The notes under the pieces were generated by a model. That model saw only the letters and a program-made list of their open reading frames with translations, searched no databases and was not told the origin of the DNA. DNA of 64,000 nt, taken from the NCBI RefSeq assembly GCF_905163445.1, contig NC_053189.1:10806001-10870000 (forward strand). The letters run 5' to 3'. Below are positions 10,201-21,115 of the stretch, in pieces. Both the position numbers and the translations under genes were made by a program. The stretch comes from Pararge aegeria. Its lineage: Eukaryota; Arthropoda; Insecta; Lepidoptera; Nymphalidae. The stretch's first letter is position 1. Every line of letters begins with the position of its first letter.

Positions 10201-10720
10201 AAAAAAAAATTCAAAAATTCAAAATTCATTTATTTCAAGTAGGCCTAATATAAGCATTTTTTAAACGTCAAGTCTGTCTGTTTGTATTGACTCTACCACT
10301 GGTTCGAAAGGCAGATTCTACCGAGAAGAAGCCGGCAAGAAACTCAGCAGTTGCTCTTTTCCAACATCAACAATTTACATTTTAACATTCATTTTTCTAT
10401 CTTGTGAGAGCTGAAAGCGGAGCCGGATGCTTCGAAGCAGCCTTGTCATTAAGAAATTCAACAATTGTATAGTAACCTTGCTGTAATAAATGTGTTTTAA
10501 CAAATTCCTTAAACTTATGCATTGGCAGGTCCTAAATCACCTTAGGAATCATATTATAAAAGCGTATACTCAATCCCACAAATGACTTCTGTACCTTTCG
10601 CAGACGATATGCAGATGACACTAATTTATGACCATTTCTTGCAAGCCGACTGTTTATGTCCACTTTTTGTTTATAAAGACTAATATGTTGTCTTACAAAT
10701 ACTATATTGTTTTAACAATT
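10201..10720 (-). repeat. J1 LINE, 5'-truncated, disrupted coding
   Basis: On the minus strand this is the J1 3' end: tail at about 10201-10245, 3' UTR, then the RT C-terminal coding back to about 10715. It is the same block as 37737-38235 and differs by scattered changes. No continuous frame of note survives. Confidence 0.8.
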
Positions 10721-10762
10721 TGTATAGTAAGAATAAACAGTCTATAGGTACTTGAAAGTAAA

Positions 10763-11016
10763 TCCCTACTAATATTATAAATGTGAATATAAGTTTGTTT
10801 GTTACGCTTTCACGCGAAAACTACTAAACCGATCTTCATGAAACTTTTTATACATATTCTTAGAGGTATTAGAAAAAATATAGTATACTTTACATTGAAA
10901 ATAAAAATTACGTAAGATAAAAACATATTTGTGAAAAAATCTCAAAATCTCATAAATGACTATAGGTGTACGCTTCCTCCCAAAATTACGCGGGCGAATC
11001 CGCAGGGCACATCTAG
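10763..11016 (+). mobile_element. Non-autonomous Helitron, 254 bp
   Basis: The 5' end TCCCTACTAATATTATAAAT follows an A. The 3' end is CTAG followed by a T, with a GC-rich ACGCGGGCGAATCCGC stretch shortly upstream. A TC start, a CTRR end and insertion between A and T are Helitron hallmarks. The interior TACGCTTTCACGCGAAAACT is shared with the copies at 20.5 kb and 37.4 kb. The minus-strand frame at 10802-11032 is a shadow. Confidence 0.75.
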
Positions 11017-11337
11017 TAAAATATGAATTCACATCAGGGTGTGTCAGATTGTCTTCCTATTTAATCGCGTGATAGCTAACTACGATTTGTTTTGGATCAA
11101 AATAGCGCCATCTAGTTACTGGAAAACAGTATCGTCACTGGTGCTCTATCGATTCGTTGAGTTAGAGGTGAAGGTAAACTTACGTAGAAAATCTTACATT
11201 AGGTGAAGTGAATTTATACTTATTTACTTTAAAGTATCACCTGTTTATTCTTGCGTTACAAATTGTTAAAAGGTTGTAGCGACATAAATGTTATACAAGG
11301 CTAGTTGAAGAGGTCATACTATGCCAATAGAGTATAA
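11017..11337. other. No gene recognised
   Basis: Spacer between a Helitron and a SINE-C remnant. It has no frame or repeat that I can identify. Confidence 0.5.
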
Positions 11338-11525
11338 CATTATTCAACCCATTACTGGCTCACTACAGAGCACGGGTTTCTTCTCAGAATAAGAAGGGTT
11401 TAGGCCGTGGTCCACCACGTTTTCCATTTGAAGATTGGTAGAGTCCCAACGCCCTTGAGATCACTATGGAAAACTCTCAGGCATGCATTACTCACTATGT
11501 TTACCATCAGCGTTGTATCAAGTGA
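11338..11525 (-). repeat. SINE-C remnant
   Basis: The order TTCAACCCATTACTGGCTCA, GCACGGGTTTCTTCTCAGAA, GGTCCACCACG and GAAAACTCTCAGGCATGCA is that of SINE-C on the minus strand. The tRNA-like head is missing and the copy is well diverged. Confidence 0.65.
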
Positions 11526-12825
11526 AACTTAGGCGTACACACGGCGTAACCACTTTCCAAAATAGCTTGTTGGTAGATAATTAATGACCTGGATAAGGTA
11601 TGAAAACACAATATATCTAAAAATTTCAATTAAATAATTTAACTAAAAATAGTAGATTGTTGCTACAGGGGCATAAAACAATCCATTTTATCCGAGATGG
11701 TTACCACCCGAGCCGCATGCGAGTGATAATTTTTAAGTCGAGGATAATTTCGGGTTTATAACAAGTTACACATTCTGAATTTCCCTTTGATTGCGAGGGA
11801 ATTTGTTCGACGCAACTCGAGTCAGATCTCAAGTGAATATTTAAGTGAACGAATATGGGTTTAATATATAAGTACTGCTTTTAATTTCGATTGAGAAGAA
11901 ATAAAATAAATTATTTGTAATAAAGACAAAACAACTCATATATTAATATGTACTTGCAACTTTCATATCACTTGCAATGTTTGGTTATTTCTAAAGTATT
12001 AAATACTTAGTCGCATTAGAGGTGCTATTTTGAAAGACCCGTAAAGAAATAAAAAGAAATCCATCGTAAAAGATTTATCTGTCATAAAAATGCTATAAAA
12101 AGCTTTTTTTATAAAATTATAAATAGATTTTAAAATAACCACTGCAATATTATAATAACGACCAATCTTCGGAGCATAGACTATGATTTTTAATATTTTT
12201 TTTATCGTTGCTATCATTTTATTCGGGATATATGAAACATCGAGGAAGACTCATTATTTTATATTGTAACATGTTAAAAACGCAGTCCATAGCTACAATA
12301 CATAACACATATTCAAATTACTAAAGTAGGTAAATTAAAAATCACATACTTACCTACATCGTCTGGAAAAGCAAATTGCTAAAAAAAGTGTAAGCCCATC
12401 AAAAATAAAAAAATACAATTGTTGTTTACTCCACTCGATACAGGTAAGTCGAAATTCTCGAAAAGCAATTTGCAATCGGCCGAGAGTTCAAAGAAACGAA
12501 TCTCACAGTGTGCACGGTTTATTAAAATTTGAAACTTCATTTTACTGAATAAATTGCTTCTTGACTTTCGCTATCTTGAAGATAAATATAACAAGCAGTA
12601 ATCAGTAACCGCAAATATTATTCGAAATGGAATACTTTCCTTGAAAGAGATTTCCAATACTTTTTATTTGAAAATATATTAAGGTTAATAGCTACCCTGA
12701 CTGGTTGAAATTTTGTGCACTGAAAGGTGTACAAATGGTTTCAGGTGTTTTGAAACGCAAAATGGTACAGATAGTAGGTATGCACGTTGATTCGCATCAA
12801 TTCGATGAATTAATTACTATTATTT
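11526..12825. other. No gene recognised
   Basis: A long AT-rich stretch with no frame above about 70 codons and no repeat that I can identify. The minus frame at 11999-12217 has no recognisable motif. Confidence 0.5.
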
Positions 12826-12912
12826 CACACACAATCACAATTACACAACACTAACACACACACTCACAAACTCAGACACACATAAACATACACGCGCATG
12901 CACACGCACGAA
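12826..12912. repeat. Imperfect CA-rich microsatellite
   Basis: The stretch is built of CACA/ACAC blocks with interruptions, ending in ACACGCGCATGCACACGCAC. Confidence 0.7.
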
Positions 12913-13139
12913 ATGGTTTTACCTTTAACATCGCCGTCATGTCAAAGGTATTCTTTAAAGGGCAATTTAAATAATACTTTAGTTAACCAGGCGCCTTAAT
13001 GCAAACCCTCCTGCAAGAAGCACATCGTCCATAAATTACCAAACCGTATGAAAATCCGTTCGTTGGTTTTTGAGTTTATCGCGTTCAGGCAGACCGGCAT
13101 TCTTGCGGGGGACTTTGTTTAAGAATATGTACTGATAAG

Positions 13140-13430
13140 CAACACCTCACAGATCCTCTGAAATCCGCTCTCCAGGCACGTTTCGCTCCGATACCGGAGC
13201 ATCCTCAGGAAATATTGACTTTTATCGAAAAACTGGAAAGTAATTGCAAAGCTGTTGTGAAATCAACTTCTTCTGAGGATGCTCCGGTAGAAAGCGTATT
13301 CCGAAGGACCAGTGTTGTGTTAGATATAAGAAATATATATAAACTACGTTGTACATATTTTTCCGACAAGGATTTTATCAATGATTCGTTGTAACCATGC
13401 ACTGTAGCAAAGAACGCCTGCTTCTAACCT
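13140..13430. repeat. Inverted-repeat element with CTGAGGATG arms, copy 1
   Basis: A CCGGAGCATCCTCAG arm at about 13194-13208 faces a CTGAGGATGCTCCGG arm near 13270-13285. A CGTTTCGCTCCG motif precedes the first arm. The element at 44290-44590 shares the facing CTCCTCAGGAGG/CTCCTGAGGATG arms, the CGAAGCGAAACGTGCG motif and an AACGCCTG(C/T)TTCTA end. The minus-strand frame at 13205-13402 lies inside and is not supported as a gene. Confidence 0.55.
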
Positions 13431-13511
13431 AATTGAATGTACGAAGCTATTTGCGTTGTTAATTAAAAAAAAAAAATATAGCATTGAGGAGATCAAACCT
13501 AAAACACAGGG

Positions 13512-13521
13512 GTATATGTAT

Positions 13522-13558
<37 letters not shown>

Positions 13559-13562
13559 TATA
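13512..13562. repeat. (TA)n microsatellite
   Basis: A nearly uninterrupted TA run with a few TT/CA breaks. Confidence 0.9.
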
Positions 13563-13944
13563 TAGATAGATATCTAGATATTGATGTACTAAGTAAGTAC
13601 TTATTCTTCATTTACCACCCCATTTGACTTGTGCACAGTGCGAAATAGACCTCAAAGTCTTTATTTAACGTTTGGCACTTCGTTAATTGAATCGTTTAAT
13701 CGCCCCGGATCGAGAGTGGAGTGAGAAATCATTCGCAGCTTCAACTCGTAATTATGTTCGAGCACCTCTCACGCTACTAACTTCGGTAGGGTTAAATGAT
13801 TAACCGAGTATATTTATTAACCTGCTTGTTTCCTACCGCAAGAGTTCAATTTTATACAAATTTAATATGTTATAAAAATAATTAAATGTTAATTAATAAT
13901 TAATTGTTTGTTTTTTAATTGTTTAACACGTTTTTACTCGTAAA

Positions 13945-14180
13945 AAGCCAGCAAAAATCTCGGCAGTTGCTGATTCTCAACATTATCCTAATATAATTTT
14001 ATTAATCAATTTTTAATCACTTTGTCCACTGAGAGATGAAAGCGGAGCGGCTCGATTTCAAGCTATTGTGACATAACTAGTTTATTTCTGGCAAGTCGGT
14101 TTTTCATATCGTCGATATGAACATTTGTTTATAGAGAATACCTAATTTCTCGTCTGATAAATACTATATTGTTATAAATA
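13945..14180 (-). repeat. Old J1-related LINE fragment
   Basis: Diverged but ordered J1 signals are visible: AAAAGCCAGCAAAAATCTCG (compare GCCGGCAAGAAACTCAG), then GCAGTTGCTGATTCTCAACA, then GATGAAAGCGGAGCGGCTCG. It is much older than the copies at 8.2 kb and 37.7 kb. Confidence 0.55.
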
Positions 14181-14489
14181 TTTTCTGAAGCTACTGTATT
14201 AATATTTCTTCAAATTAATACGCAGTGATTCGCATGAGCTGTGTTGACAAATGGATTGTTCTCTTTTCTGTAACATAAATAAAATATAGTTTCTTTATCA
14301 GCTAGCAGCTTTACTGCATATAAAGATATCGTGGGTCATTACTCATTTTACTAAGAAAGGGGTATAGATTAGGGGTATACATGCAGTATAGATTTCTGCA
14401 GAAAAGAATTAACACCAATATCCCGGTTATCTCTATTATCTCCTTGGTAACCGTCTGGTACTCCAGATTTCTTTTGTAAAACGAAGTTC

Positions 14490-14612
14490 TACGGTAATTC
14501 TTCCATCTTTAATGCACGGAATCTGCCTGCTGAAATCCGTGGACGTAGTTCCCTTCCGATATTTAAGAGTCGTCTGAAGGACTACTACCTCTCTTTTTGT
14601 GATGGCATTTGA
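14490..14612 (+). pseudogene. LINE reverse transcriptase extreme C-terminus
   Basis: Forty codons and a stop read as a typical non-LTR RT end: an F/NARNLPAEIRGRSSLPIFK core, then SRLKDYYLSF and a short tail. The pattern LP..IR....L..FK..L..YYLS recurs at 20911-21012 (+) and 60731-61045 (-). No upstream coding is open in frame, so only the end of an ancient ORF2 is present. Confidence 0.7.
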
Positions 14613-14930
14613 AGTTGTTGCTTTATTATTGTTTGTAAATTATGTATTAAAATCTACTTTTATATATTATGTATGTTATATATTTATATATAACGTTTAT
14701 TTATTTAAATTATCTATGTATTTGTATACAATATACATTTTTGGTACTTATGTATACCTATATTAAAACACTCTTGACACTATACCGTTCTCTTGCTGTA
14801 AGTCCTTTCTACAAATGTTGCCTGGAAGAGATTTCTTGCAGAAATAAGGCCGCCTTTGCATGTCTACATTGTATACTGTATACTCCTCACTATTTCTTTT
14901 CCTGTATGTTATACGTGCAATAAAGTTTCA
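14613..14930 (+). repeat. LINE 3' UTR and terminus
   Basis: The 3' UTR runs from the stop to a CTGTATGTTATACGTGCAAT end just before 14930. It includes AAATAAGGCCGCCTTTGCAT, similar to AGACCGCCTTTGCGCAT in the LINE at 21.3 kb. The same terminus opens the window at 1-35. The frame 14669-14923 is a shadow inside the UTR. Confidence 0.7.
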
Positions 14931-15757
14931 AAAAGAAAACTTTTGGCACCACAAGTTTTTTCAAGAACCCTTTTGTCAGTGGATATAGCAGTAATATATA
15001 GCTACGAACAAAACTTATGAGTACCCATCGGTAACAAGTGAAGCTAAGTTACTATTGTTATGTATTTAAAAAAAAACAGTACCCACACCATTTTGTGTTG
15101 CAAGTTAAAAACAAAAAAAGGCCATAAAAATTTCTCCCGACAACGGCAACCCTGAAATCAATGGGGATGGGTTTTGCTGTTTTGAACAACGTATCGACTG
15201 AATTATACGTTGTTCAAAACACCAAAACCTATACAAATCTGAAACTTTTTAATGCATTTAATAAGATTGGTCTAGTTTGTCTGGGATAACAAGCAATGTC
15301 TGAGTGGTGGGATGTACCTAGTTAAGCATTAAATCTAGACGCTGTTGTTTTACATAGTGGGAACGTTGATTAACCCATAATATCCGGATTATTGTCAACA
15401 TATACAAACATTTTGAGTTCTACAGAAGATAATGTAATAAAATACGTCCACTAAGTCGACGTAACGCTCCAGATTTAACGCGGCTTACTGGCTTATAAAG
15501 GGTGCAAAATGTCTCTCATATGCCTACAGTCACTGCCTCCGTTACATTATTGCGATTCATGACAGCGAACAGAAATGCGCGATATTATAAATTGCAAGAT
15601 GAGTAAACATACACAGGCGATATTATATTGTACCAGCTGTCGCACGAGACTTTGTCTACTTTTGTTAAGTGTTTTACGGTCCCGTACCTGGGTGGGAGAC
15701 TGGGTGGTCCGTCCGTCTGTCACAAGGCTGTATCAAATTTGAATAAGAATATATTTG
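14931..15757. other. No gene; hairpin at 15170-15229 and a Helitron-like scrap
   Basis: Apart from the hairpin listed separately, the segment 15636-15700 (ACCAGCTGTCGCACGAGACT) looks like the reverse-strand 3' end of a decayed Helitron of the kind at 37373. Nothing else is recognised. Confidence 0.45.
15170..15229. repeat. 25-bp near-perfect hairpin
   Basis: Arms 15170-15194 and 15205-15229 pair with one mismatch around a 10-base loop (CGACTGAATT). It lies outside any element that I recognise. Confidence 0.75.
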
Positions 15758-15901
15758 ACGATCTCCCTGGCGCAGCGGTCAAGTTAGGTGCTGTGGATTC
15801 AAGTTAGGTCTCGGCTTCAATCCAAGGCAGGGGAAATTTGGGAATTTATAATTTCTGAATTTTCTCTGGTCTGGTCTGTTGGGAGGCTTCTGCTTCTGCC
15901 G
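15758..15901 (+). repeat. SINE-A 5' part
   Basis: The head is ACGATCTCCCTGGCGCAGCG, then a weak B box, then GGGAATTTATAATTTCTGAA and TCTGGTCTGGTCTG. The copy is cut at about 15901, where a minus-strand copy of the same family begins. Confidence 0.75.
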
Positions 15902-16201
15902 TGGCAATCTCACCTGGTGGTAAGTGGTGGTGCAGTCGATGTTGGTAACGGCATAACTTGTCAGGTTGTATGGCAGTTATGCTGATCCGATTTTTACGCG
16001 ATATCGTATTGGAACGCTAAATCACTTGGCGTCACGTCTTTGTTGATAGGGTGGTAACTAGATATACGGCCGAAGCCTTCCACCAGATCACACCAGAGAA
16101 AATACAGAATTTTAAATTTACTCATAGCCGTTGTCGGGGATCGAACCTTAGATCGCCAACTTATAAGACCACAGTGCCACGAGTGCGCCAGGGAGGTCGA
16201 C
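15902..16201 (-). repeat. SINE-A, near full length
   Basis: On the minus strand the head is at 16190-16201 (GACCTCCCTGGCGCACTCG). A B-box-like GGTTCGATCC follows near 16138-16147, then CTCTGGTGTGATCTGGTGGA, GGTAACTAGATATACGG on the plus strand, and the tail near 15902-15925 (CACCTGGTGGTAAGTGG on the plus strand). It meets a plus-strand copy head to tail in opposite orientation. Confidence 0.75.
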
Positions 16202-16800
16202 AGTGAGTAATAGTAGATACGTAGGTACATAAACTTACAATTTCCTAAAATTGAATTGAACCTCTCTTATTGAACCTAGATAGAGAATATTATCTTGTTA
16301 TTTCAAGTTCCTATATGAACTACTTGATGGATGGCTTCTGGTGGAGAGTTTTCTTTCGAGTTTTACTAACGATAACTAAGAGCGGACCAACTTTTCTGCA
16401 CTTAAAGTTCCTAAGTGTTAATCGATCACCTCTGGTCAAAGGTCTCTAAGAACTAATTAAGTTGCCGCTACGCCATTAAGATTAATCTATAACTATAAAG
16501 GCCTTTGTGACGACTGACTGGCAGACAACATTAACTACTGAAAATTTAAATTAATTAAAGAGATAAAACAGAGGAAGGATGTTTGCATCCAAATCTGTAA
16601 TTATTTTGTCATATTAAACTTGTGATTTGGGTTTTTGGTAAAAAATTTAAAAAGAGTGTTCACAGTAGGTATTATTGAAAATGCCTTTTAGTTGTTACCC
16701 AAACAGAAGAAATAAGATATGAAATCCAAGGGCTATCTCTAGGGAAAAAAACAAAAGCATTTATTTTTCTGTGATCATTCTAGACCTTCGTCGGATATTT
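16202..16800. other. No gene recognised
   Basis: No frame or repeat that I can identify. Confidence 0.5.
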
Positions 16801-16960
16801 AGCATGTTCGTTGAAGGTACATGTGCTCGAAAAGAATGACGAGGTGGTAGGTTCGATTCGCGGGTCGGACTAAAATTTGTGAGTTTTCATTGTTGAGTAT
16901 TTCTAAATAAGTATCCGCTCAGTTAGGAAATTAGCATTGTGTGGGTACAGCAAGTTTTCG
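16800..16960 (+). repeat. Possible tRNA-headed SINE, family not placed
   Basis: GGTGGTAGGTTCGATTCGCG at about 16842-16861 is a clear B-box-like sequence. The following AT-rich body has no match elsewhere in the window. The A box is poor. It could also be a diverged SINE-A or SINE-B. Confidence 0.35.
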
Positions 16961-17017
16961 TGCCTAGAGCCAAGTTAAAACGTCGATCCCAGTTATAATC
17001 CCAGTTTAAGCGCTAAA

Positions 17018-17243
17018 GCTAATAAATATACTACGACAATACACACATCGCCATCTAGCCCCAAAGTAAGCGTAGCGTGTGTTATGGATACTAAGATGGC
17101 TGATAAATATTTTTATGAATTATATACATTAATATTTATAATATACAGATAAACATCCAATCATGTTGTTCACACAAACATTTTCCATTCCTGGGAATCG
17201 AACCCATACCCGTGGCCACTGCCCACTGCGCCAATCGGCCGTA
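17018..17243 (-). repeat. SINE-B copy
   Basis: It is the same family as 3010-3257. The tail ATATACTACGACAATACACA is near 17025 and the head CACTGCGCCAATCGGCCGT ends at about 17242. The segment around the B box is shortened. Confidence 0.8.
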
Positions 17244-17534
17244 TAGTCTTTCCTATGGGAGAACCATTGGGGCATGATGCTATTAGTTTTAGAAACCTAC
17301 GTGAGCAATCTCTTCCATTGACACAACCTTTAACGAGAGGAATTTCTAGGGAAAGGCTTGGTGCGTCAACCTTATTTAGGCTCTAGTTCTTATATTATAC
17401 TAAATCACACTGCATCGTTATAGTTTATTGTTATGTTTATGTAAGCAATTAATTAATATTAGATAACGCTAAAATAAACTATATTGGATAATTTTGATAC
17501 TATTTAACTATTAATCATACGTATCCCACTTCAT

Positions 17535-17656
17535 TTCATCATTATCGGCCCACTACAGGGTCTCCTACAATGAAAAGGGATTAAGGCCGTATTCGGACAC
17601 GCTGGCCCAGTGCGGATTGGTGGAATTACACGTATGTTCTACCATACTTCGATATT
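17535..17656 (-). repeat. SINE-C fragment
   Basis: CATCATTATCGGCCCACTAC, GTCTCCTACAATGAAAAGGG and CCCAGTGCGGATTGGTGGA follow the minus-strand SINE-C order. The rest is diverged, and an insertion follows at 17671. Confidence 0.6.
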
Positions 17657-17670
17657 ATCTATGGGTACAT

Positions 17671-17853
17671 CTATCTTGTAATGAGGCCCGCTTCAGCGGA
17701 TGAACTTCGACCCTCCAGGATCTTTTGTGCTCTTCCTTCCGAGGGAAGCCAGTTGCCAAGGTCCAAGCTGGTTTAAGTTGGCGGCCTCAATCAGATGAGA
17801 CTCGTAAAGAGTCTACCCTCTCCATGCTCAGTCCACCTGCACTGACGCGTTCG
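17671..17853. mobile_element. 183-bp insertion with 14-bp target duplication
   Basis: The 14-mer ATCTATGGGTACAT occurs at 17657-17670 and again at 17854-17867, flanking this segment exactly. The segment is GC-richer than its surroundings (for example GAGGCCCGCTTCAGCGGATG). It has no poly-A and no frame that I recognise. A 14-bp duplication fits target-primed retrotransposition of a short RNA or a LINE 3' end. Confidence 0.7.
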
Positions 17854-17867
17854 ATCTATGGGTACAT

Positions 17868-18267
17868 ACTTAATGTTACATAGATAAATAATATTACTTC
17901 TTGATATTATATCTTACTACACTTGTTATTTTAATATAAGATGAAAAAATGTGTTAAAAATATAGGTACTCCTGACTAGAAGTGGTATGTCAATCGACAA
18001 CTAAAAGAGGTTTTTGTTGTTTAGTAGAAATGTACTACATAATACCCTTCCCTTGACAAACATGTTCACCTGTACAACCATTCTCGCTCTCAGCGAACCA
18101 CAGACCACATTCTACGAGCGAGCACTCAAAGTGAGACATAATTACATATAGCACTAGTTTAACTATATCATTATCTTTTACATACATTACTGAAACACGG
18201 GCTTGTTTACTGCTTTTCCTTTAATTTATTTTTCGGGAACTTTTCCTCTAGGTACAGCCTAAGTTTT
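17868..18267. other. No gene recognised
   Basis: No frame or repeat that I can identify. Confidence 0.5.
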
Positions 18268-18489
18268 GCCGACTTCCCTAGTGATTAGGACCACAGCCTA
18301 TAAGTGGGAGGCCCTGGGTTTGTTTCTGGGCAGAGGCGATTTGGGAATCTACAATTTCTTAATTTTGTCTGGTCTGGTTTCTTTTCTTTTTTTCTTTAGC
18401 CGTGGCTTGTTACCACCCTATCAACAAAGACGTGACGTGTTAGCGTTCGAGTACTATGCAGTTAACAATAACTGCCATCTTAGATTTTA
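18268..18489 (+). repeat. SINE-A copy
   Basis: GCCGACTTCCCTAGTGATTA is the diverged head. It is followed by GGCGATTTGGGAATCTACAA, TCTGGTCTGGTTTC, GCCGTGGCTTGTTACCACCC and ATCAACAAAGACGTGACGTG in SINE-A order. The plus frame 18266-18490 runs through the SINE and is not a gene. Confidence 0.7.
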
Positions 18490-18954
18490 GCATTACTTTC
18501 GTATTCCTTTTTATACAGTAGCAAGGAAAGTATTAGTAATTTTGTGCTTTTGTTGAAGTTGAAGAGTTCTCTCAGCACTTTACCTTTATTGTGACGGGCA
18601 TAAATTGCTTACCTACTTTATACCATAATCGAAGCGCAACCAGTTTAATACTTAATACTTATTATTGTGTAGTTCCGGAGGCAATCAGGAGGTCTTCATC
18701 GTCAGTTTTACTTGACCAAATCGTGCTAAATAAAAAATATCTACTCATCCCGCTATCCCCCATCCCTATAATATTTGAAGAGTTCACTCAATTTCTTCAC
18801 GATGCCTTACACAGATCTTGACCTGACGAAAATGGGACCACATGAGAAGTATCAAATAGATAAGTTTGTTAATGTCAGAGTTCTAAGCTAACAAAAGTTG
18901 TTCTTTATTTTTTTGAGTTTTTTTGGATTAGTACTCCGATGTCATTGACCAACC
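18490..18954. other. No gene recognised
   Basis: The plus frame 18591-18821 has no motif that I recognise and no neighbouring exon-like support. Confidence 0.45.
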
Positions 18955-19090
18955 ACCATCGCCATCATCATCATTTCAACCAATTGACGTCCACAGCTGG
19001 ACATGGGTTGGTCCTGAGCTGCTTGTTTCCAGTGGCTTGCAGCGACACATTTGATGCCGTCAGCGTCACGTTTAATTGAGCGACCACTAA
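18955..19090 (-). pseudogene. RTE-clade LINE 3' end (degraded)
   Basis: On the minus strand the pieces SHWKQAAQDQ and QLWTSIG-like text can be read in two frames just before an ATGATGATG tail. This is the characteristic end of RTE reverse transcriptases (...W.QAA.DR...QQWTSIG). Compare 41198-41490 and 60399-60470 on the plus strand. Only the last ~45 codons are represented and they are frameshifted. Confidence 0.65.
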
Positions 19091-20527
19091 AACACAATAA
19101 TACACTCACTGATACACTGACACACTACAGACAAATAACACACGTAGGTCACCTGGAGCCCGGTCTAAAAAAAGCCGTACCCTCTTCAACAGGAAACTAT
19201 GTGAAAAGGTCAGCACTTCTTTTGGAGCCGTCAATTTAGTTTAGTTTCGATATGTATGTATGACAGAATTGTCAACATGTCTTGCTAAAATAGTGTATTT
19301 TTTTTTGCTGTTAACCTGTTAAATAATACGCTATCGCTACTTGCATTGTACTTGCATTTTAAAATACGTAAATATTTAAACCTAATAACATTCTGTAAAT
19401 AGCAATAATTGACAGACAGCCCACGACACGTCTTGTCACGTATTTTGTCCATCAATCTGAGGCGTAGGCGTTCATGTTATTACACCGGCAACCACGCCAT
19501 TCAGTCCGTAACACAGCATTAGAAATAAGAATGTCCGTAGCACTACCCTGAACTAGCTCTGTCATAAAAAGCTCTACTTCCACCGAGACAATAATATTAG
19601 TAGACTCAACCGCATAGGTACTACTTGATGTGTTGTAATTTGTTGGTTGTAAGTTATTTCAAATATATCAAATTAAAATTTCTCGTGCTTATCAGCTTGT
19701 AGTATAGGCACCTACTCAAGTTCGTATCGGGAATGCAACATGCAAACATGGTTATTCTGCGGCTGACCGGTGGGTGAGTGGTAAGCCGAGTCGAAAACTT
19801 TTGCCATATGTGAGTGTGGTTTTGGTTGTTAATTTGTTATTTAAATATCTTTATTTACGCCAAATAGATTACGTAAATTTATTGCTTGTTATTATTATTT
19901 GTAAACGAAATAGATACCTAAAAAAGAAAATCCGCCAAGGCAGTTAAAGATTTATGTGATCGGCTAATGTGTAGAAATAGTTATTCGCGTTTATTGCTTT
20001 CGTCCAGTCGTCTCCTCGGCCATTAAATCCGTCGGAATGCCAAATAAAACGTTGGAATCGATTTCACATAAACGATAAACGTGATCCGTTCACAGATTAT
20101 ACGAAGTCTAATTTGACATGGATCTTAAATCAATAATGTATGTACCTAAAATTATTATATCTACGTAATTGTTACAGTAATTGGTACAGATTCAAAGAGA
20201 TACTTATTTACTATAGATGTCGGATTAAAATATCTGTTCAATTGGTGTTGTAACATGGTTAGTACAATACAATAGTAGATTTGGTACATCCAGCATCGGC
20301 CCTTATGCCGCCACAGCTAATGTCACGACGCTTATGCCGTCACGTATATTCTGAAACATAAATTAATTCTGTTTAAGTATCTGTGTTCTTATTTAATACT
20401 CTATATATCTTTAGTCTACATTATCATTTTTATCAATTTAAAAAGCGTATCTTTGTTTATAGCCTATATTTGGCTTAACGACTGCAGCGATTTTGATAAA
20501 AAAATGGTCACATTCCTACTATCCCTA
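19091..20527. other. No gene recognised
   Basis: A long stretch with no frame above about 70 codons and no repeat that I can identify with confidence. CTTATGCCG occurs twice near 20300-20340, which may be chance. Confidence 0.5.
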
Positions 20528-20910
20528 TCCCTACTAATAATTATAAATGTGAATGTAAGTTTGTTTATTACGCTTTCACGCGAAAACTACCTAACCGATC
20601 TTCATGAACTTTGTACACATATTCTTGGAAGTGTTAGAAGTAATATAGGGTTATTTTTATCCCGACATTAAGCTCGGTTCCTTTGGGAGAGGGGATGAAA
20701 GTGTTTGACTATTTTACACCATAACTCCGACAAATTATAACCGATTTTAATAATTATTTTTGTACCATAGGGGTTATAATGTGTTTAATTTTGCCCAAAC
20801 TGTGTAGATCTGATGAATGTGGTTGGAGAAAGAGGACAGAACTCCCTAGCGGACAGCAGCAAACCCCTCATTTAAGGCTTAGCGATACTGAATACTTTAA
20901 TTTTTTTTAA

Positions 20911-21012
20911 GAACTACAACTAAATGGATTGCCAAGAGACATAAGACAGTCTAAATCATTAAGCATCTTCAAAAGTCGTTTAAAAGAATATTATGTATCT
21001 ACGGAGTCATAA
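20911..21012 (+). pseudogene. LINE reverse transcriptase C-terminal 33 codons
   Basis: Reads LQLNGLPRDIRQSKSLSIFK, then SRLKEYYVSTES and a stop. The LP.DIR.SKSL..F..R....Y pattern is the usual end of a jockey-like non-LTR RT and is close to the sequence at 60.7 kb (ALPDDIRRSKSL). It is 5'-truncated and cannot function. Confidence 0.75.
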
Positions 21013-21050
21013 ACTAATATATTTGCTCTGTATGTATTTGTGTATATTTA

Positions 21051-21057
<7 letters not shown>

Positions 21058-21105
<48 letters not shown>

Positions 21106-21115
21106 GTGTATGTAT
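21058..21115. repeat. (TA)n microsatellite in LINE 3' UTR
   Basis: A TA dinucleotide run with one TTT interruption. Confidence 0.9.
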
